Shown: positions 1-9,891 of the stretch, one piece after another
Layout of the letters: the number at the start of each line of letters is the position of its first letter
Position numbering within the stretch: the first letter of the stretch is position 1
Assembly (NCBI GenBank): GCA_028284585.1
Contig: JANQRK010000110.1
Span: 1-64,000 of the forward strand
Direction of reading: 5' to 3'
DNA from: Chromatiales bacterium
GTDB lineage: Bacteria; Pseudomonadota; Gammaproteobacteria; Chromatiales; Chromatiaceae
Length of the DNA stretch: 64,000 nt
Notes under the pieces: generated by a model
Seen by the model: the letters and a program-made list of their open reading frames with translations, nothing else
Database searches by the model: none
What the model was told of the DNA's origin: nothing
Program-made: the position numbers and the translations under genes

Positions 1-201
1 GCACTGCCGTGTGGGGCTGGCAGCGGTAACGCCGAGCCTAGATCCTGATGGGTGACTGGTGCGTTTCACTTTGAGAAACAGCACGACCGAACGAAAACCC
101 AGGCGCGTGATCGGTGATCTGCAGACTGTTTACGGGGGCGAGAATGCTTCAGAGTATCGCTCGCCCTGTTGACCGGAGGCGGCTAATGGGTGACCCCTTT
201 G

Positions 202-1086
202 TTATTTTACTGACATCAGTTCTCCATCTTTCCAATCCCCAGCGACACGTTTGCCACTGCCGTCCGTAAATAGGCCTTCTCCGTCAAAAGCATTGTTTTC
301 GAACATGCCTTCATATTTTTCGCCAGTTTTGTATTTGTATACGCCGTATCCATGGTAAACACCATTCTTAAAGTGACCCGTATATACGTCGCCGTTGGCT
401 AGCATGTGGACACCCCGACCACTCCATTTCCCGTTTGCGCAACCGCCCTCATATAAACTGCCGTCTTCAAAAGTAAAAGTGCCTTTCCCATGGAACCCCC
501 CGCTAGCAAAGTGGCCAACATATACCCCTACGCCAGGCTTAGTGAGCTTTCCGCTCCCTTGGCGCCTGCCTTTCAAAAATCCCCCTTCATAGATGTCGCC
601 ATTCGGATAGGTCAGAATCCCGGTACCATCATAGTAACCATCCTTGAACTCTCCAAGATATTCTCCTCCGTTAATTGTCGTCAGTTTTCCGTAACCATTG
701 ATGTGTCCATTCTCAAAGCTCCCGATATATATGTCGCCCCCTCTAAATGTATATCTCCCAGAACCGCTTTCAATACCTTTTTCGAATGATCCCTCGTATA
801 TGTCACCATTGGCATGAACTAACCTTCCCTTTCCATGCATGAGACCATCTTGGAATGTCCCAATGTATTTCTTGCCGTTAGGCCATGCTAATTCACCACT
901 GCCATTAAATATGCCTTTCCTAATGCCGCCCCGGTAAAAGGAGCCATCTGGAAGCTGAACCGGATCACCGGAAGAGTACGGTGCGGAGTCGGATGAAGAC
1001 ACCACTGAATGCGGCCAAGCTAATGACACCAACATTACAAACCAGCCTAGTTTTGAGGCATGATGCATTGACGAGATCACTTGCAT
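202..1086 (-). CDS. Exported MORN-repeat protein
   Basis: 294 residues. A hydrophobic stretch near residues 12-28 after a short basic start looks like a signal peptide, so the protein is probably periplasmic or surface exposed. The rest is about ten tandem 23-residue MORN repeats of the form YxGxFxxGxxxGxGxxxxxxG, which give a 69-bp periodicity in the DNA. MORN repeats mediate protein or lipid binding; no enzyme domain is visible. The start overlaps the last codons of the upstream RHS relic by 10 nt, so the two were probably translated as a pair. The gene is visibly more AT-rich than its neighbours, a sign of transfer. Relatives of MORN repeats (YwqK type) act as antitoxins, so an RHS immunity role is possible, but that is inference. 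Confidence 0.8.
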   Translation of the reverse strand: MQVISSMHHASKLGWFVMLVSLAWPHSVVSSSDSAPYSSGDPVQLPDGSFYRGGIRKGIFNGSGELAWPNGKKYIGTFQDGLMHGKGRLVHANGDIYEGSFEKGIESGSGRYTFRGGDIYIGSFENGHINGYGKLTTINGGEYLGEFKDGYYDGTGILTYPNGDIYEGGFLKGRRQGSGKLTKPGVGVYVGHFASGGFHGKGTFTFEDGSLYEGGCANGKWSGRGVHMLANGDVYTGHFKNGVYHGYGVYKYKTGEKYEGMFENNAFDGEGLFTDGSGKRVAGDWKDGELMSVK

Positions 1087-1849
1087 GATAGTGGTTCGCT
1101 ACTGTTTTTCCCTGAAGACGGGTCAGACACCGGATCGCGGTGTGGGTCGTTAAGATCAAGGTTCTCCTGGATGTCCCTTAGCCGATCATAGAACTCATCC
1201 GGTATCAGAAGCAGATCTGACGAAAGTGGGAACGGCGAACCTGGTTGGGCCCGGCCCGGTAAGTCTAAGCTGGGATTGGAGCGACTACCGCCGCCAAGAC
1301 CGCCACCACCGTACTCCTCGTTCGGATTTACGTGAGCTAACCCAAGTGGATCAATCCACTTCATCGGATTGTTCGCCACGTAAGTATAGAGATTAAGACC
1401 ACCGCCAGCTAAACCTAGCGGATCAGACTGGATGTACCTGCCCGTCGACGGATCATAATCCCTATAGTAGTTGTAAAACCCCCACTCGCCTGATCAAAGT
1501 ACTGCCCCGGAAAGCGCAGCGGCAGCTCGACCGCCTCGGTCTGAATCGCCAGGCACCCAAACGGCATGCGGTCGGCATCCCAGGTGATCGCCCCGGTCTC
1601 GTCGGTCAGTTTGACGATCGCGCCCTAGTGTTCGTTTTGGGCATAGGCGACCTCATCCTCGCCACCGGTCGGCGATGGTGGCGGTGCCGTTCCCTCGGTG
1701 AAGCGGACATCGCGGCATTGGCTCTCAGCGGCCGAAGCCCCGCCATCGTCGAGGATGATCAGCAGCCCCGGAAAAATAGAGGTGAAGTGCTCATCAGGCT
1801 TTGGACTGACAGCCAGGTGCCACCATCCAAGCCAGCGCCAGCGTTGCAC
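1077..1849 (-). pseudogene. RHS-repeat protein, C-terminal core and tip, broken
   Basis: This reads as the end of an RHS protein. It contains the core landmarks [46 protein letters not shown] and the second DPLGLA, followed by a variable 86-residue tip. It is interrupted twice: a TAG at 1625-1627 replaces the Leu of the usual H-L-G motif, and a 1-nt frameshift near 1480-1492 lies just after FDQAS. The recognisable sequence starts within about 15 nt of the mshG stop codon, so the N-terminal bulk of the RHS protein is absent and the fragment sits where further msh genes would be expected. The last 100 codons (1077-1379) stay open. The tip is rich in Pro, Ser and Asp and matches no toxin domain I know. 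Confidence 0.8.
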
Positions 1850-1864
1850 GCGCAGACCCTGTCA

Positions 1865-3091
1865 CTACCCTCCGCGTGCCGCTGACGCCAAGTCCCACAT
1901 GGGCAGGAAGACCCCCAGCGCGAGCACTGCCACCAGGCCACCAATCACGACGATCATGATCGGCTCGATGGCATCGGACAGCCGTTTGAGTTCGAATTCG
2001 ACCTCGGCCTGATAGTGTTCGGCGGTCTCTTCGAGCAACTGATCGAGGGCACCGGTCTCTTCGCCGACCGCCAGCATCTGCAATACCAGCGGCGTGAAAA
2101 GTCCGGTCGTCGCGGCAGTGCGCGAGACGCTGTCGCCTTTTTCGATGCCATCGCGCATCGCTCGCACCTTGCCGACGACGAACGCATTGTCGACCACCCC
2201 GGCGACCACACTCAGGGCATGCACCAAGGGCACTCCTGAGCGAATCATCAGCGCCATCGACTGGGCAAAGCGTGCCAGGGTCGCCTTGCGCACGATACCG
2301 CCGACCAGCGGCGCCCGAAACAAAAAGGCGGACCAGGCCAGGTTGCCGGACGGGCTGCGCACCCAGGAGCGAAAACCGAACACCGCTGCCAGCAGGATCA
2401 GAGCGAATACCGGCCAGTAGCCGATGAACAGCTCAGAGGAAGTCACCAAGATGCGGGTCATCAGCGGTAGCTCGGCATCATAGCGGGCGAAGGCATCGGC
2501 AAACGTGGGTATCACCCAGCCGTTCATGATGACCAACGCCACCAGGATGGCGAATAGCACCACCAGCGGATAGCGCAGGGCCGACGCCAGGCTCTCGCGG
2601 GTGCGTTTCTCCACCTCGAGATAATCGGCGAGATGGTCGAACGCCTCGAACAACCGCCCAGTGTTTTCTCCGACCTGCACCAAGGCCACGAACAGCGCGG
2701 AGAAAATCTTCGGGTGGCGAGCCAGCGCGGCATGCAATTCGCGGCCACCCTGCAACTGGCGGTGGATGTCTGCCAGCGTCTCGCTGAGCAGCGGATTGTC
2801 GGTCGTGTCGGCAAGCCCCTGCAGCCCGCGCAGGATCGGGACCCCAGCTTTAGTCAGGGTACGCAACTGACGGGCGAGCATGACGATCTCATCCAGGCTG
2901 ACCTTGGGCCTGGTCAGCCGCAGATTCAGACCGCCCGCAGTCTCCTTGGGTGACTCCGCCTGGGCGATGCGCAGTGGCGTAATCCCGCTTCGCAACAACT
3001 GCTGGGCGACTGCTTCCTCATTGGCGGCCTCGAGCTCGCCACGAACCGAGGTTCCTTGTTGATCACGTGCGGAATACGCAAAGTTCGGCAT
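1865..3091 (-). CDS. mshG: MSHA biogenesis protein MshG (GspF-family inner-membrane platform)
   Basis: 408 residues from the ATG at 3091 (MPNFAYSARDQQG), the canonical N-terminus of GspF/PilC proteins; the open frame extends further upstream but inside mshE. Two T2SSF domains are visible, each followed by a hydrophobic segment, with the final membrane helix near the C-terminus (IVVIGGLVAVLALGVFLPMWDL). The protein is the polytopic platform that couples the MshE ATPase to pilin assembly in the inner membrane. It lies 19 nt after mshE and is the last intact gene of the operon: an RHS relic follows where mshF, mshB and mshA would be expected. Confidence 0.9.
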   Translation of the reverse strand: MPNFAYSARDQQGTSVRGELEAANEEAVAQQLLRSGITPLRIAQAESPKETAGGLNLRLTRPKVSLDEIVMLARQLRTLTKAGVPILRGLQGLADTTDNPLLSETLADIHRQLQGGRELHAALARHPKIFSALFVALVQVGENTGRLFEAFDHLADYLEVEKRTRESLASALRYPLVVLFAILVALVIMNGWVIPTFADAFARYDAELPLMTRILVTSSELFIGYWPVFALILLAAVFGFRSWVRSPSGNLAWSAFLFRAPLVGGIVRKATLARFAQSMALMIRSGVPLVHALSVVAGVVDNAFVVGKVRAMRDGIEKGDSVSRTAATTGLFTPLVLQMLAVGEETGALDQLLEETAEHYQAEVEFELKRLSDAIEPIMIVVIGGLVAVLALGVFLPMWDLASAARGG

Positions 3092-3110
3092 GCCTAACGA
3101 CCCACGCTCA

Positions 3111-4850
3111 CTATTCGACGTCGCCGCTGATCCGCATCGCCTCACCGAGCGAGGTCTGCGCGGAGCGCGCCAGATCGAGCGCATGGTGCAGCAGCGGCCG
3201 GAAGCCTGGGACCGAGCGCGCTGCCGCGGTGAAGCCCTCGATGTCTTCGTTGCGCAGCGCAGTGAGTAGATCACCGCGTATCTCGAGCAATTCATAGACA
3301 CCGATGCGACCTTGATAACCGGTATTGGCACAACGCTCGCAGCCCGCGCCCCGTTTGAAGCTATCCGGCTCAGCAAGGGGATCAAACGGGCGGACCCGCT
3401 CCAGCCAGGCCAGCTCGCGCTCGTCAGGCGCATAGGTGATGGCGCAATGCGTACAGTTGCGCCGCACCAGGCGTTGAGCGACCACGGCCTGCAATGACGC
3501 CGCGATCAAGTAACCCGGTGCACCCATGTCGAGCAGTCGGCTGATCGTGCCCACCGCGCTGTTGGTGTGCAGCGTAGACAACACGAAATGCCCGGTAATC
3601 GCGGCGCGTAGGCCGATCTGCGATGTTTCCAGATCGCGCATCTCACCGACCAGGATCACGTCCGGGTCTTGGCGTAGCGCGGTACGCAGTACCCGCGCGA
3701 AGGTCAGACCGATCTGTTCGTGCACCTGCACCTGATTAACCCGCGGCAGCCGATACTCGACCGGGTCCTCGACAGTGATGATCTTGTGCTGGGGCCTATT
3801 GAGTTCGCTGAGTGCGCCGTACAAGGTGGTCGTCTTGCCGCTACCGGTTGGCCCGGTAACCAACAGCATCCCATTGGGCCGGCGGATGATCTGGCGAATG
3901 CGATCACGCAGCTCATCGGGCATACCGAGATCACCCAGACCGAGGACTCCGGCAGTCTGATCCAGCAGCCGCATCACCACGGCCTCGCCGTTCGCAACCG
4001 GCATGGTCGATAAGCGCACATCGACTTGGTGATTTTTTACTTTGACATGGAAGCGCCCGTCCTGCGGTAAACGCTTCTCCGAGATGTCGAGATTGGCCAG
4101 TAGCTTGAGGCGTTGGACCAGTGCCGAGGCTATCCGCACCTCGCTCATGATGCGCTCTTGCAAGACACCATCCACGCGCTGCCGAATACGCAGCAAGCGC
4201 TCCTCGGGTTCGATATGGATATCTGACGCCTTGAGCTGAATCGCCTCTTCGAAGAGTTTCTGCAGCAGGCGCACCACCGGGGCATCCTCGGCCGCGATGG
4301 TCGTCAGCATCTGCTGTAGGTCGACATCGCCTTCGGACAATTCCTGGTGCAACTCGCCGGCCAGCTCGTCGAAGGCCCCCTGGTCCTGGTACCAACGCGC
4401 CAACATGCGCAGTAGATCGGATTCGCGTACGACCGCCTGTCGCACGCGTTTCTTGAGCAACCGACTCGCCTCGTCGTAGGCGAACAAGTCGGTCGGATCG
4501 ACCATGCCGAGCAGCACCTCATGGCCACGGTCCTCGAGCACCGCCATGCGGTAGCGCCGCGCGACCGTCTCTGGCAGCAGCCGTACATCGCGGCTCTCGA
4601 CCCGGATGCTGAGCACGTCGACCAAGGGAATCTGCAATTGCTGTGAGACAAACTCCAACAAGCGAGTCTCATCGATGAAGCCCAGGTCGACCAGGGTGGT
4701 ACCCAGCTTCTGACCGGTCTTCTTTTGATCGCTGAGGGCCTGGTTGAGCTGCGCTTCGGTAATCACCCCGCTGCTGACCAGCAAGTCGCCGATCCGAATC
4801 TTGCGCTGTGGTGTGGCAGTGGCGCCCCGATCAACATTTAGATCAGTCAC
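3111..4850 (-). CDS. mshE: MSHA pilus extension ATPase MshE (GspE family)
   Basis: 579 residues. The N-terminus holds two tandem MshEN motifs at residues 19-42 (RIGDLLVSSG...) and 48-71 (KLGTTLVDLG...), the signature that binds cyclic di-GMP in Vibrio cholerae MshE. The ATPase domain has Walker A GPTGSGKT at 333-340, a Walker B region (DPDVILVGEMRD), and a C-terminal four-cysteine zinc site (CTHC, CERC). It powers pilin polymerisation at the cytoplasmic face. It overlaps mshN by 8 nt and precedes mshG by 19 nt. All catalytic motifs are intact, so the motor looks functional and probably c-di-GMP dependent. Confidence 0.93.
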   Translation of the reverse strand: MTDLNVDRGATATPQRKIRIGDLLVSSGVITEAQLNQALSDQKKTGQKLGTTLVDLGFIDETRLLEFVSQQLQIPLVDVLSIRVESRDVRLLPETVARRYRMAVLEDRGHEVLLGMVDPTDLFAYDEASRLLKKRVRQAVVRESDLLRMLARWYQDQGAFDELAGELHQELSEGDVDLQQMLTTIAAEDAPVVRLLQKLFEEAIQLKASDIHIEPEERLLRIRQRVDGVLQERIMSEVRIASALVQRLKLLANLDISEKRLPQDGRFHVKVKNHQVDVRLSTMPVANGEAVVMRLLDQTAGVLGLGDLGMPDELRDRIRQIIRRPNGMLLVTGPTGSGKTTTLYGALSELNRPQHKIITVEDPVEYRLPRVNQVQVHEQIGLTFARVLRTALRQDPDVILVGEMRDLETSQIGLRAAITGHFVLSTLHTNSAVGTISRLLDMGAPGYLIAASLQAVVAQRLVRRNCTHCAITYAPDERELAWLERVRPFDPLAEPDSFKRGAGCERCANTGYQGRIGVYELLEIRGDLLTALRNEDIEGFTAAARSVPGFRPLLHHALDLARSAQTSLGEAMRISGDVE

Positions 4851-6177
4851 CGCTCACCTCCAACTGCGCGATACGTTCGCGCGCATACATTGCCGCCGCG
4901 CTGGGGACACCACCCAGCCGCAAGGCCCGTCGGTAGGCCGCGAGTGCCTTGGGGTCGCCGGTGCCATCGAGGCTGATCGCATAGCCCACCCAAGCCGGAC
5001 CATAGTTGGGCTTGAGGCCGAGCAATTCGCGATAGCTGACAACTGCATCCGCGTAACGCCCCTGTTGCTGATACAGCGCACCGAGCATCTGTACCGCCTC
5101 AACTCGACCATCGTGTGCCCGGGGCAGTGATTCGAGCAAGCCCAATGCACCTGTCATATCCCCAGCCTGGGCGAGCAGGCGCGCCTTGATCAGCATGAAC
5201 TTTGCGTGGCTCGGGGCTCGGGCGAGGCCTTTATCAAGCTGCTCGATTGCCGCCGGATAACGCTCACCGCGCAACATCAGACCGATCAGCAGCTCGCGTG
5301 CCCGACGATCTCCCGGCGCCTCACCCAAACGGCGCTGCAAGAGCTGCTCAGCAACCGCCAACTCGCCGCGGTCGATGGCCTGCTCGGCCTGCGCCAACGG
5401 CAGTGCGGCATTCGACTTGGCGGGAGTGAAACCCGGCCGTGGTCTAGCCGCCCGCCTCGCTGTAGAAGGCTTGGTTGCTCCAGGCGGTTCGACCGCGTTA
5501 CGCAAGGCGATGAACTCCGGCTCAGCGATAGCAGCGTCGGCCGATTCAGCGACCGCTGTGGCTGGTGTCTCTGTGCCCGATGCTGAGCCCACTAGATCTG
5601 ACGATTTCGTTGGGGTGGATGCAACCGCGGCGGCATTGCCCTTGGCAGCTCCCAACTCAGGTTGACGCTGCGCATGGTCTGGCGTCTGGGCAGCCGGCAC
5701 CAGCTTCTGGTGCGTGCCAGGCAGGTCCCCGCCAGAGGTCTCCTCGAGCACTGGCACCGGCACTACCGGTACCACGCCGGATGCCGACCGCAAACTCGAG
5801 GTGACGACCAACGGACGGCCACTCACCGCCTCGTGCTGATCACCGACCACCTGTGGGGGGGCCTCGGATTCAGTTGCCGCGCCAAGCGCGGGCTCGTCCG
5901 AAGCCAGCGCAACTGCGGCTCCATGGCCCGGTGATCGGGCAGAATTATTAAGCGCATCCAGGCTGAAACCAATCAGGATGCCAACAAGGGTCATGGCCGT
6001 CACCAGTACCCATAACGGGAGGCGCCGACCGGCATGTCGTGGACTTTGATCTTGTCCAACCGCAACATCGCCGCCCTGCTGGGAATATGAGGTGCTCGTT
6101 AACTGCAGCGGCCGGTGCGACCCACTGGCGCGGTCGCGTTGATCGAGATCCTGCAGTACCTCATTGATCAGACTCAT
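4843..6177 (-). CDS. mshN: MSHA biogenesis protein MshN (membrane-anchored TPR protein)
   Basis: 444 residues. It starts MSLINEVLQDLDQRD, the typical MshN opening, followed by one membrane helix at about residues 53-72 (LWVLVTAMTLVGILIGFSL). A long Ala/Pro/Ser/Thr-rich linker runs to about residue 255, then tetratricopeptide repeats fill the C-terminal 180 residues. MshN is an accessory scaffold of the MSHA machine, its TPR part presumably periplasmic. It sits 13 nt after mshM and overlaps mshE by 8 nt, in conserved msh order. The linker is low complexity and poorly conserved, so family assignment rests on the N-terminus, the TPRs and position. Confidence 0.85.
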   Translation of the reverse strand: MSLINEVLQDLDQRDRASGSHRPLQLTSTSYSQQGGDVAVGQDQSPRHAGRRLPLWVLVTAMTLVGILIGFSLDALNNSARSPGHGAAVALASDEPALGAATESEAPPQVVGDQHEAVSGRPLVVTSSLRSASGVVPVVPVPVLEETSGGDLPGTHQKLVPAAQTPDHAQRQPELGAAKGNAAAVASTPTKSSDLVGSASGTETPATAVAESADAAIAEPEFIALRNAVEPPGATKPSTARRAARPRPGFTPAKSNAALPLAQAEQAIDRGELAVAEQLLQRRLGEAPGDRRARELLIGLMLRGERYPAAIEQLDKGLARAPSHAKFMLIKARLLAQAGDMTGALGLLESLPRAHDGRVEAVQMLGALYQQQGRYADAVVSYRELLGLKPNYGPAWVGYAISLDGTGDPKALAAYRRALRLGGVPSAAAMYARERIAQLEVSGD

Positions 6178-6190
6178 GGCCGTTGCCTAC

Positions 6191-7114
6191 TCAGTCCGAT
6201 CCGATCAGCAGATAGGCCCCAACCGCCGCGGCGCTGGCAAACAGGCTGCCAACACAGCCCAGCGCCATCCGCCACGGTTTGAATGCCGACCCAGGCGGCC
6301 GCAGCGACTCGGTGTCGGCAATCGCACGCCGCACGTACTCGGATGTGATCGTCGCCTTGCCTTGCCCATAGGCGACGAGCAGACACTTGTGGGCAACGAT
6401 GTTGACCAGGCGTGGCACGCCTCGACAACCCCGTGCGATGGCATGCGCGACCCGCGGGCGAAACAAGCGCGGCCCGCTGTACCCAGCGACGTCGAGGCGA
6501 TGGTTGAGATAGTCGGCCACGGCCTGGCTGTCCATCGGCACCAATGAATGACTAAAACTGATGCGTTCCCTCAGTTGACGCATCGCCGGGCGGGCCAGGC
6601 GGACGTCCAACTCCGGTTGCCCAGTCAACACCACCTGTAGCAGCTTGCTCTTCTCGGTTTCGAGATTGGTGAGCAGACGCACCGCTTCGAGACAGTCGCG
6701 CGGCAGCGCCTGTGCCTCGTCGATGATCAGCACCACGCTCCGCCCGGCCGTACGTTCGGCAACCAGACGATCGCCGATCAGGCGCATGAGGCGGTGTTGA
6801 CCGACATGGCGACCGCTGCTCACACCGAGTTCATCGGCCAACGCCTGGTGCAACGCGCTCACTGTCATCGCCGGATTCGGGATGTAGGCGGTCACCACGC
6901 TCGGGTCCCCCGCCAGCTCACGCAACAGCTTGCGACACAACAGAGTCTTACCTGTGCCCACCTCACCGGTCACCTTGATGAAGCCTTCGCCCATCCGCAA
7001 CGCCACCAGCAGGGTATGCAGCGCCTCTTGATGAGACGTATTGCCGAAGTAGAAGGCGGTGTCGGGTGTCAGGCCAAACGGTGGCTCGCTGAGACCGAAG
7101 AACTCGAGATACAT
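6191..7114 (-). CDS. mshM: MSHA biogenesis protein MshM (ExeA-like AAA ATPase)
   Basis: 307 residues. It begins [18 protein letters not shown], the hallmark of ExeA/MshM ATPases, and has Walker A GEVGTGKT near residue 50 and Walker B VVLIIDEAQ near residue 128. A hydrophobic segment close to the C-terminus (LGCVGSLFASAAAVGAYLL) suggests membrane anchoring. By analogy with ExeA it uses ATP to help place or assemble the secretin. Its ATG shares one base with the mshL stop codon (TGATG), so translation is coupled. Confidence 0.9.
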   Translation of the reverse strand: MYLEFFGLSEPPFGLTPDTAFYFGNTSHQEALHTLLVALRMGEGFIKVTGEVGTGKTLLCRKLLRELAGDPSVVTAYIPNPAMTVSALHQALADELGVSSGRHVGQHRLMRLIGDRLVAERTAGRSVVLIIDEAQALPRDCLEAVRLLTNLETEKSKLLQVVLTGQPELDVRLARPAMRQLRERISFSHSLVPMDSQAVADYLNHRLDVAGYSGPRLFRPRVAHAIARGCRGVPRLVNIVAHKCLLVAYGQGKATITSEYVRRAIADTESLRPPGSAFKPWRMALGCVGSLFASAAAVGAYLLIGSD

Positions 7115-8850
7115 CAGTGTATCTCGCCCTGGGTACCAAATACCTTGGGGTGTCCGCCGACGTGGAAGCCACGATCGAGTCGATCGAGGTTTTCGGCCGA
7201 CTGGGCCATCGATCGGCCCCAGGCCGCTGGGCTGTCGACCACAATCGGCTTGAGCAAGATGACCAGCTCGCTCTTGCGCGAAACTTGCTTGGTATGACGG
7301 AACGCCGAACCCACGAAGGGTATATCACCAACGACTGGCGGCGCGGCGATGCCCTCGGCGGTGTTTTCCTGCATCAGCCCGCCGATCACAACGATCTGAC
7401 CACTCACTGCATAGACGATGCTGTCAGATTCGCGTACCCGCGACTGGGCCAGGGGCAAAGTCTGAATCTGATCCGCGATGGTGAAGCTCTTGGTCTGATC
7501 GAAGACCTCGCTGACCGAGGGATGGATATGTAGCGTGACGCCACCCCTGTCGTCGATCTGCGGCGTGACGTCGAGCGCAATACCAGAGAAGAATGGCGTC
7601 AATGTCACGTCCGGGGTCGTACTCGTGGCCGTACCGGTCACCGTCGTGGTCGAGATATCGGTCACGAAGAACTCGTCCTGGCCTACCTTGATGACCGCTT
7701 TCTGATTGTTGACGGTCGCCACCCGTGGACTGGACAGGACTTGTACATTGCCCTGGGTCTTGAGTAGCTCTATGAAGGTGGTGAAGCTGCCGCCGTTGAC
7801 CGCCAACGAGAACACACCGCCAAACGCCTGGGCGGCCAGACCGTTTATCGGGCTGGGGTTGCTCGGGTCCAGGTTACCTGGATTGCCGGCAATTCCGCTC
7901 GTACTCAGGCCACCGAGATCCTCCTCGAACACCGTGCCGCCGCCGGTCTGACCAAAGGTCAGGCTCTTACCATCGATACTCGCCAACTTGCCCCAGTTGA
8001 TACCGGCCTGGTAGCCGTCGGCTAGCTGGACCTCGACAATCTTGGCCTCGAGTATCACCTGCCGCTGCAGTGTCGCTTGCGTCGTCTTCAGGAAACGCTC
8101 GACCTCGCGCAGTTCGCTCGGCATGGCCCGAACCACCACGACGCCCGACTGGGGAGACACCACGACTGAGCGCCCATCCTCACCGCCGACTAGCGCGTAC
8201 AACGCCTGCTTAAGCTCGGTCCAGAAGTCGGCGTCGCTTTCCGTCGTCACGCGAGATGCCGACACGGTGTCGGTGGACGTGCCGCCGACCGTCGCCACAC
8301 TCGAGGAGTCTTCGCTCTCGGTCTGCGAGACCTGCCCCGAGCTGACACGCATCTCAGAGTTACCGGTGCGGCGCACATTCAAGTAGTGGACCTGATAGAT
8401 CCGCGATTGCATGCGTACGGGCAAGACATGAAAACCGCTCCGTTTGTGCTCGAACTCATAGCCGTAGACATCGCGCATGGTATCCATCACTTCGGGGATG
8501 GTGACGTTCTTTAGTACTAGTGAGATCTCGCCGTCGACCTGTGGGTGAACGACCATGTTGTAAGCCGTGCCATCCACCAGGCTCATGAAGAAATCCCGCG
8601 CCGGCAAGCCGTTCACATCGACGTCGAAACGCCGTCCATCGTTCGCCTGTGCAGCGCCCAGCTGGATGTTCATCGGCGGCATCAGGGCGGCGGTCACCTC
8701 AGGCGGTGGTGCGGCGCGACGTGTGCTCGCGTCGCTACGAGCCTCGGCCAGTGCCCCCTTTATCGACTCCATCGTGGCCGGCCCTTTCGGCGCCTGGGTC
8801 TGGCAACCCATAGCCGAAATAAGGACCAAGGCGATTACCAAGGCCCTCAT
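7114..8850 (-). CDS. mshL: MSHA outer-membrane secretin MshL
   Basis: 578 residues. The N-terminus is a lipoprotein signal ending in a lipobox (ISAMGC, Cys16). Following it are a secretin/TonB short N-terminal domain, an N1-type domain ([27 protein letters not shown] in outline), a Gly/Ser/Thr-rich gate region and the C-terminal secretin barrel with the [12 protein letters not shown] signature. It forms the outer-membrane pore for the pilus. It overlaps mshK by 4 nt and mshM by 1 nt. Length and domain order are normal for the family. Confidence 0.92.
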   Translation of the reverse strand: MRALVIALVLISAMGCQTQAPKGPATMESIKGALAEARSDASTRRAAPPPEVTAALMPPMNIQLGAAQANDGRRFDVDVNGLPARDFFMSLVDGTAYNMVVHPQVDGEISLVLKNVTIPEVMDTMRDVYGYEFEHKRSGFHVLPVRMQSRIYQVHYLNVRRTGNSEMRVSSGQVSQTESEDSSSVATVGGTSTDTVSASRVTTESDADFWTELKQALYALVGGEDGRSVVVSPQSGVVVVRAMPSELREVERFLKTTQATLQRQVILEAKIVEVQLADGYQAGINWGKLASIDGKSLTFGQTGGGTVFEEDLGGLSTSGIAGNPGNLDPSNPSPINGLAAQAFGGVFSLAVNGGSFTTFIELLKTQGNVQVLSSPRVATVNNQKAVIKVGQDEFFVTDISTTTVTGTATSTTPDVTLTPFFSGIALDVTPQIDDRGGVTLHIHPSVSEVFDQTKSFTIADQIQTLPLAQSRVRESDSIVYAVSGQIVVIGGLMQENTAEGIAAPPVVGDIPFVGSAFRHTKQVSRKSELVILLKPIVVDSPAAWGRSMAQSAENLDRLDRGFHVGGHPKVFGTQGEIH

Positions 8851-9236
8851 GGCTGCCCTCCGACAGTGCGCGCGGGCGTTTTGACGTCGCTTATCGTAGC
8901 GGCCAACACCACGACTTCATCGTCGATGCGCAACAGTACCTTGCGATGCTCGATCGCCAATACCGTCGCACCCGCCACCTGGTCACCGATGGTGACACGG
9001 TGACCGCTGAGCATCGCACTCTTGCGTCCACCGACACTGAAAGTGCCCTGCAGGCGCAAATCACCCACTGGTTGCGGTCGGGCCTTAGCCACTAGGCCAG
9101 GTGATGCGCTCCAGCCGAGCGGCCGCGTGGGGTCGGATAGTCCGCTGAGTTGATCGCCATGGCCATGGCCCGGCATCAACCCGACCACTAAAACACTAAG
9201 TAGAACCCCTTGTAGTCGACCCGGGTCAGACACCAA
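8847..9236 (-). CDS. mshK: MSHA biogenesis protein MshK
   Basis: 129 residues. A signal-peptide-like hydrophobic stretch ([12 protein letters not shown]) precedes the DPTRPLGW segment characteristic of MshK and PilP-like proteins. The rest is a small beta-rich domain ([29 protein letters not shown]) typical of the periplasmic secretin-linking partner. It lies between mshJ and mshL, overlapping both (11 nt and 4 nt). Identified by motif plus position. Confidence 0.82.
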   Translation of the reverse strand: MVSDPGRLQGVLLSVLVVGLMPGHGHGDQLSGLSDPTRPLGWSASPGLVAKARPQPVGDLRLQGTFSVGGRKSAMLSGHRVTIGDQVAGATVLAIEHRKVLLRIDDEVVVLAATISDVKTPARTVGGQP

Positions 9237-9891
9237 TCCAGTCCTCCGACATACTCAGGGTGTGTAGCTTCATGCGGACGATGCTCCTCGGGTAGTCGAC
9301 CACTTCATAGTCGACGCTGTCCCAAAAGAATCGCCAAGGCAGGGCCTCGAGTGCCTCCAGATAGCGCAAGGTCGCGAAGTAGCCACCGGCAAACTCGATC
9401 TCGAAGCCATGCCGATGCAGCACTGGGCGGTTCTCTTCTTTTGCTGCACCCTCCTCTGCGGCTTCGCTCAGTGGCTGCACGTCCAAGGTCTGCAGGCGCA
9501 GCAGGGTGAGTTCGCGTTCTTGCACCAACAGTTCTTCGAGGAAGCGCGCCATGTCCTGGGGTGAAATGAGTTCGCGCGTGGCCTCTCTCAGTTGGGTCTG
9601 TAGCGATTGCAACTGACCGCGCACGCGCTCGATCTCGCTGCGCAGCCGGGCATTCGGATCCTGTGGCAACCGTGCCGACATCGCTGTCATCTGCTGTCCG
9701 GTATGGACGATGGCGCCACGGTCGCGCGCGATCGCGTCTTCGAGCTGTTGGATACGCTGATATTGGTGGTCGAGGATGGCCAGGTCCGCGATCTGGTAGG
9801 CGACGACAAACACCGCCAGTAGGACCATGATCCGCTCGCGCGAGCTCAACGCCGCAAAACGCTCGACCAGTGTGTGCCACTTAGCCCGCAT
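9226..9891 (-). CDS. mshJ: MSHA biogenesis protein MshJ (PilO/GspM-like)
   Basis: 221 residues from the ATG at 9891 (MRAKWHTLVERFAALSSRERIM). The open frame continues 32 codons upstream, but those lie inside mshI2 and read as out-of-frame sequence. A single membrane helix (VLLAVFVVAYQIADLAIL) follows a short cytoplasmic N-terminus, then a coiled-coil region (IERVRGQLQSLQTQLREATREL) and a small periplasmic ferredoxin-like domain, the PilO/GspM layout. It is part of the inner-membrane alignment complex with MshI and MshI2. It overlaps mshI2 by 11 nt. Confidence 0.85.
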   Translation of the reverse strand: MRAKWHTLVERFAALSSRERIMVLLAVFVVAYQIADLAILDHQYQRIQQLEDAIARDRGAIVHTGQQMTAMSARLPQDPNARLRSEIERVRGQLQSLQTQLREATRELISPQDMARFLEELLVQERELTLLRLQTLDVQPLSEAAEEGAAKEENRPVLHRHGFEIEFAGGYFATLRYLEALEALPWRFFWDSVDYEVVDYPRSIVRMKLHTLSMSEDWIGV

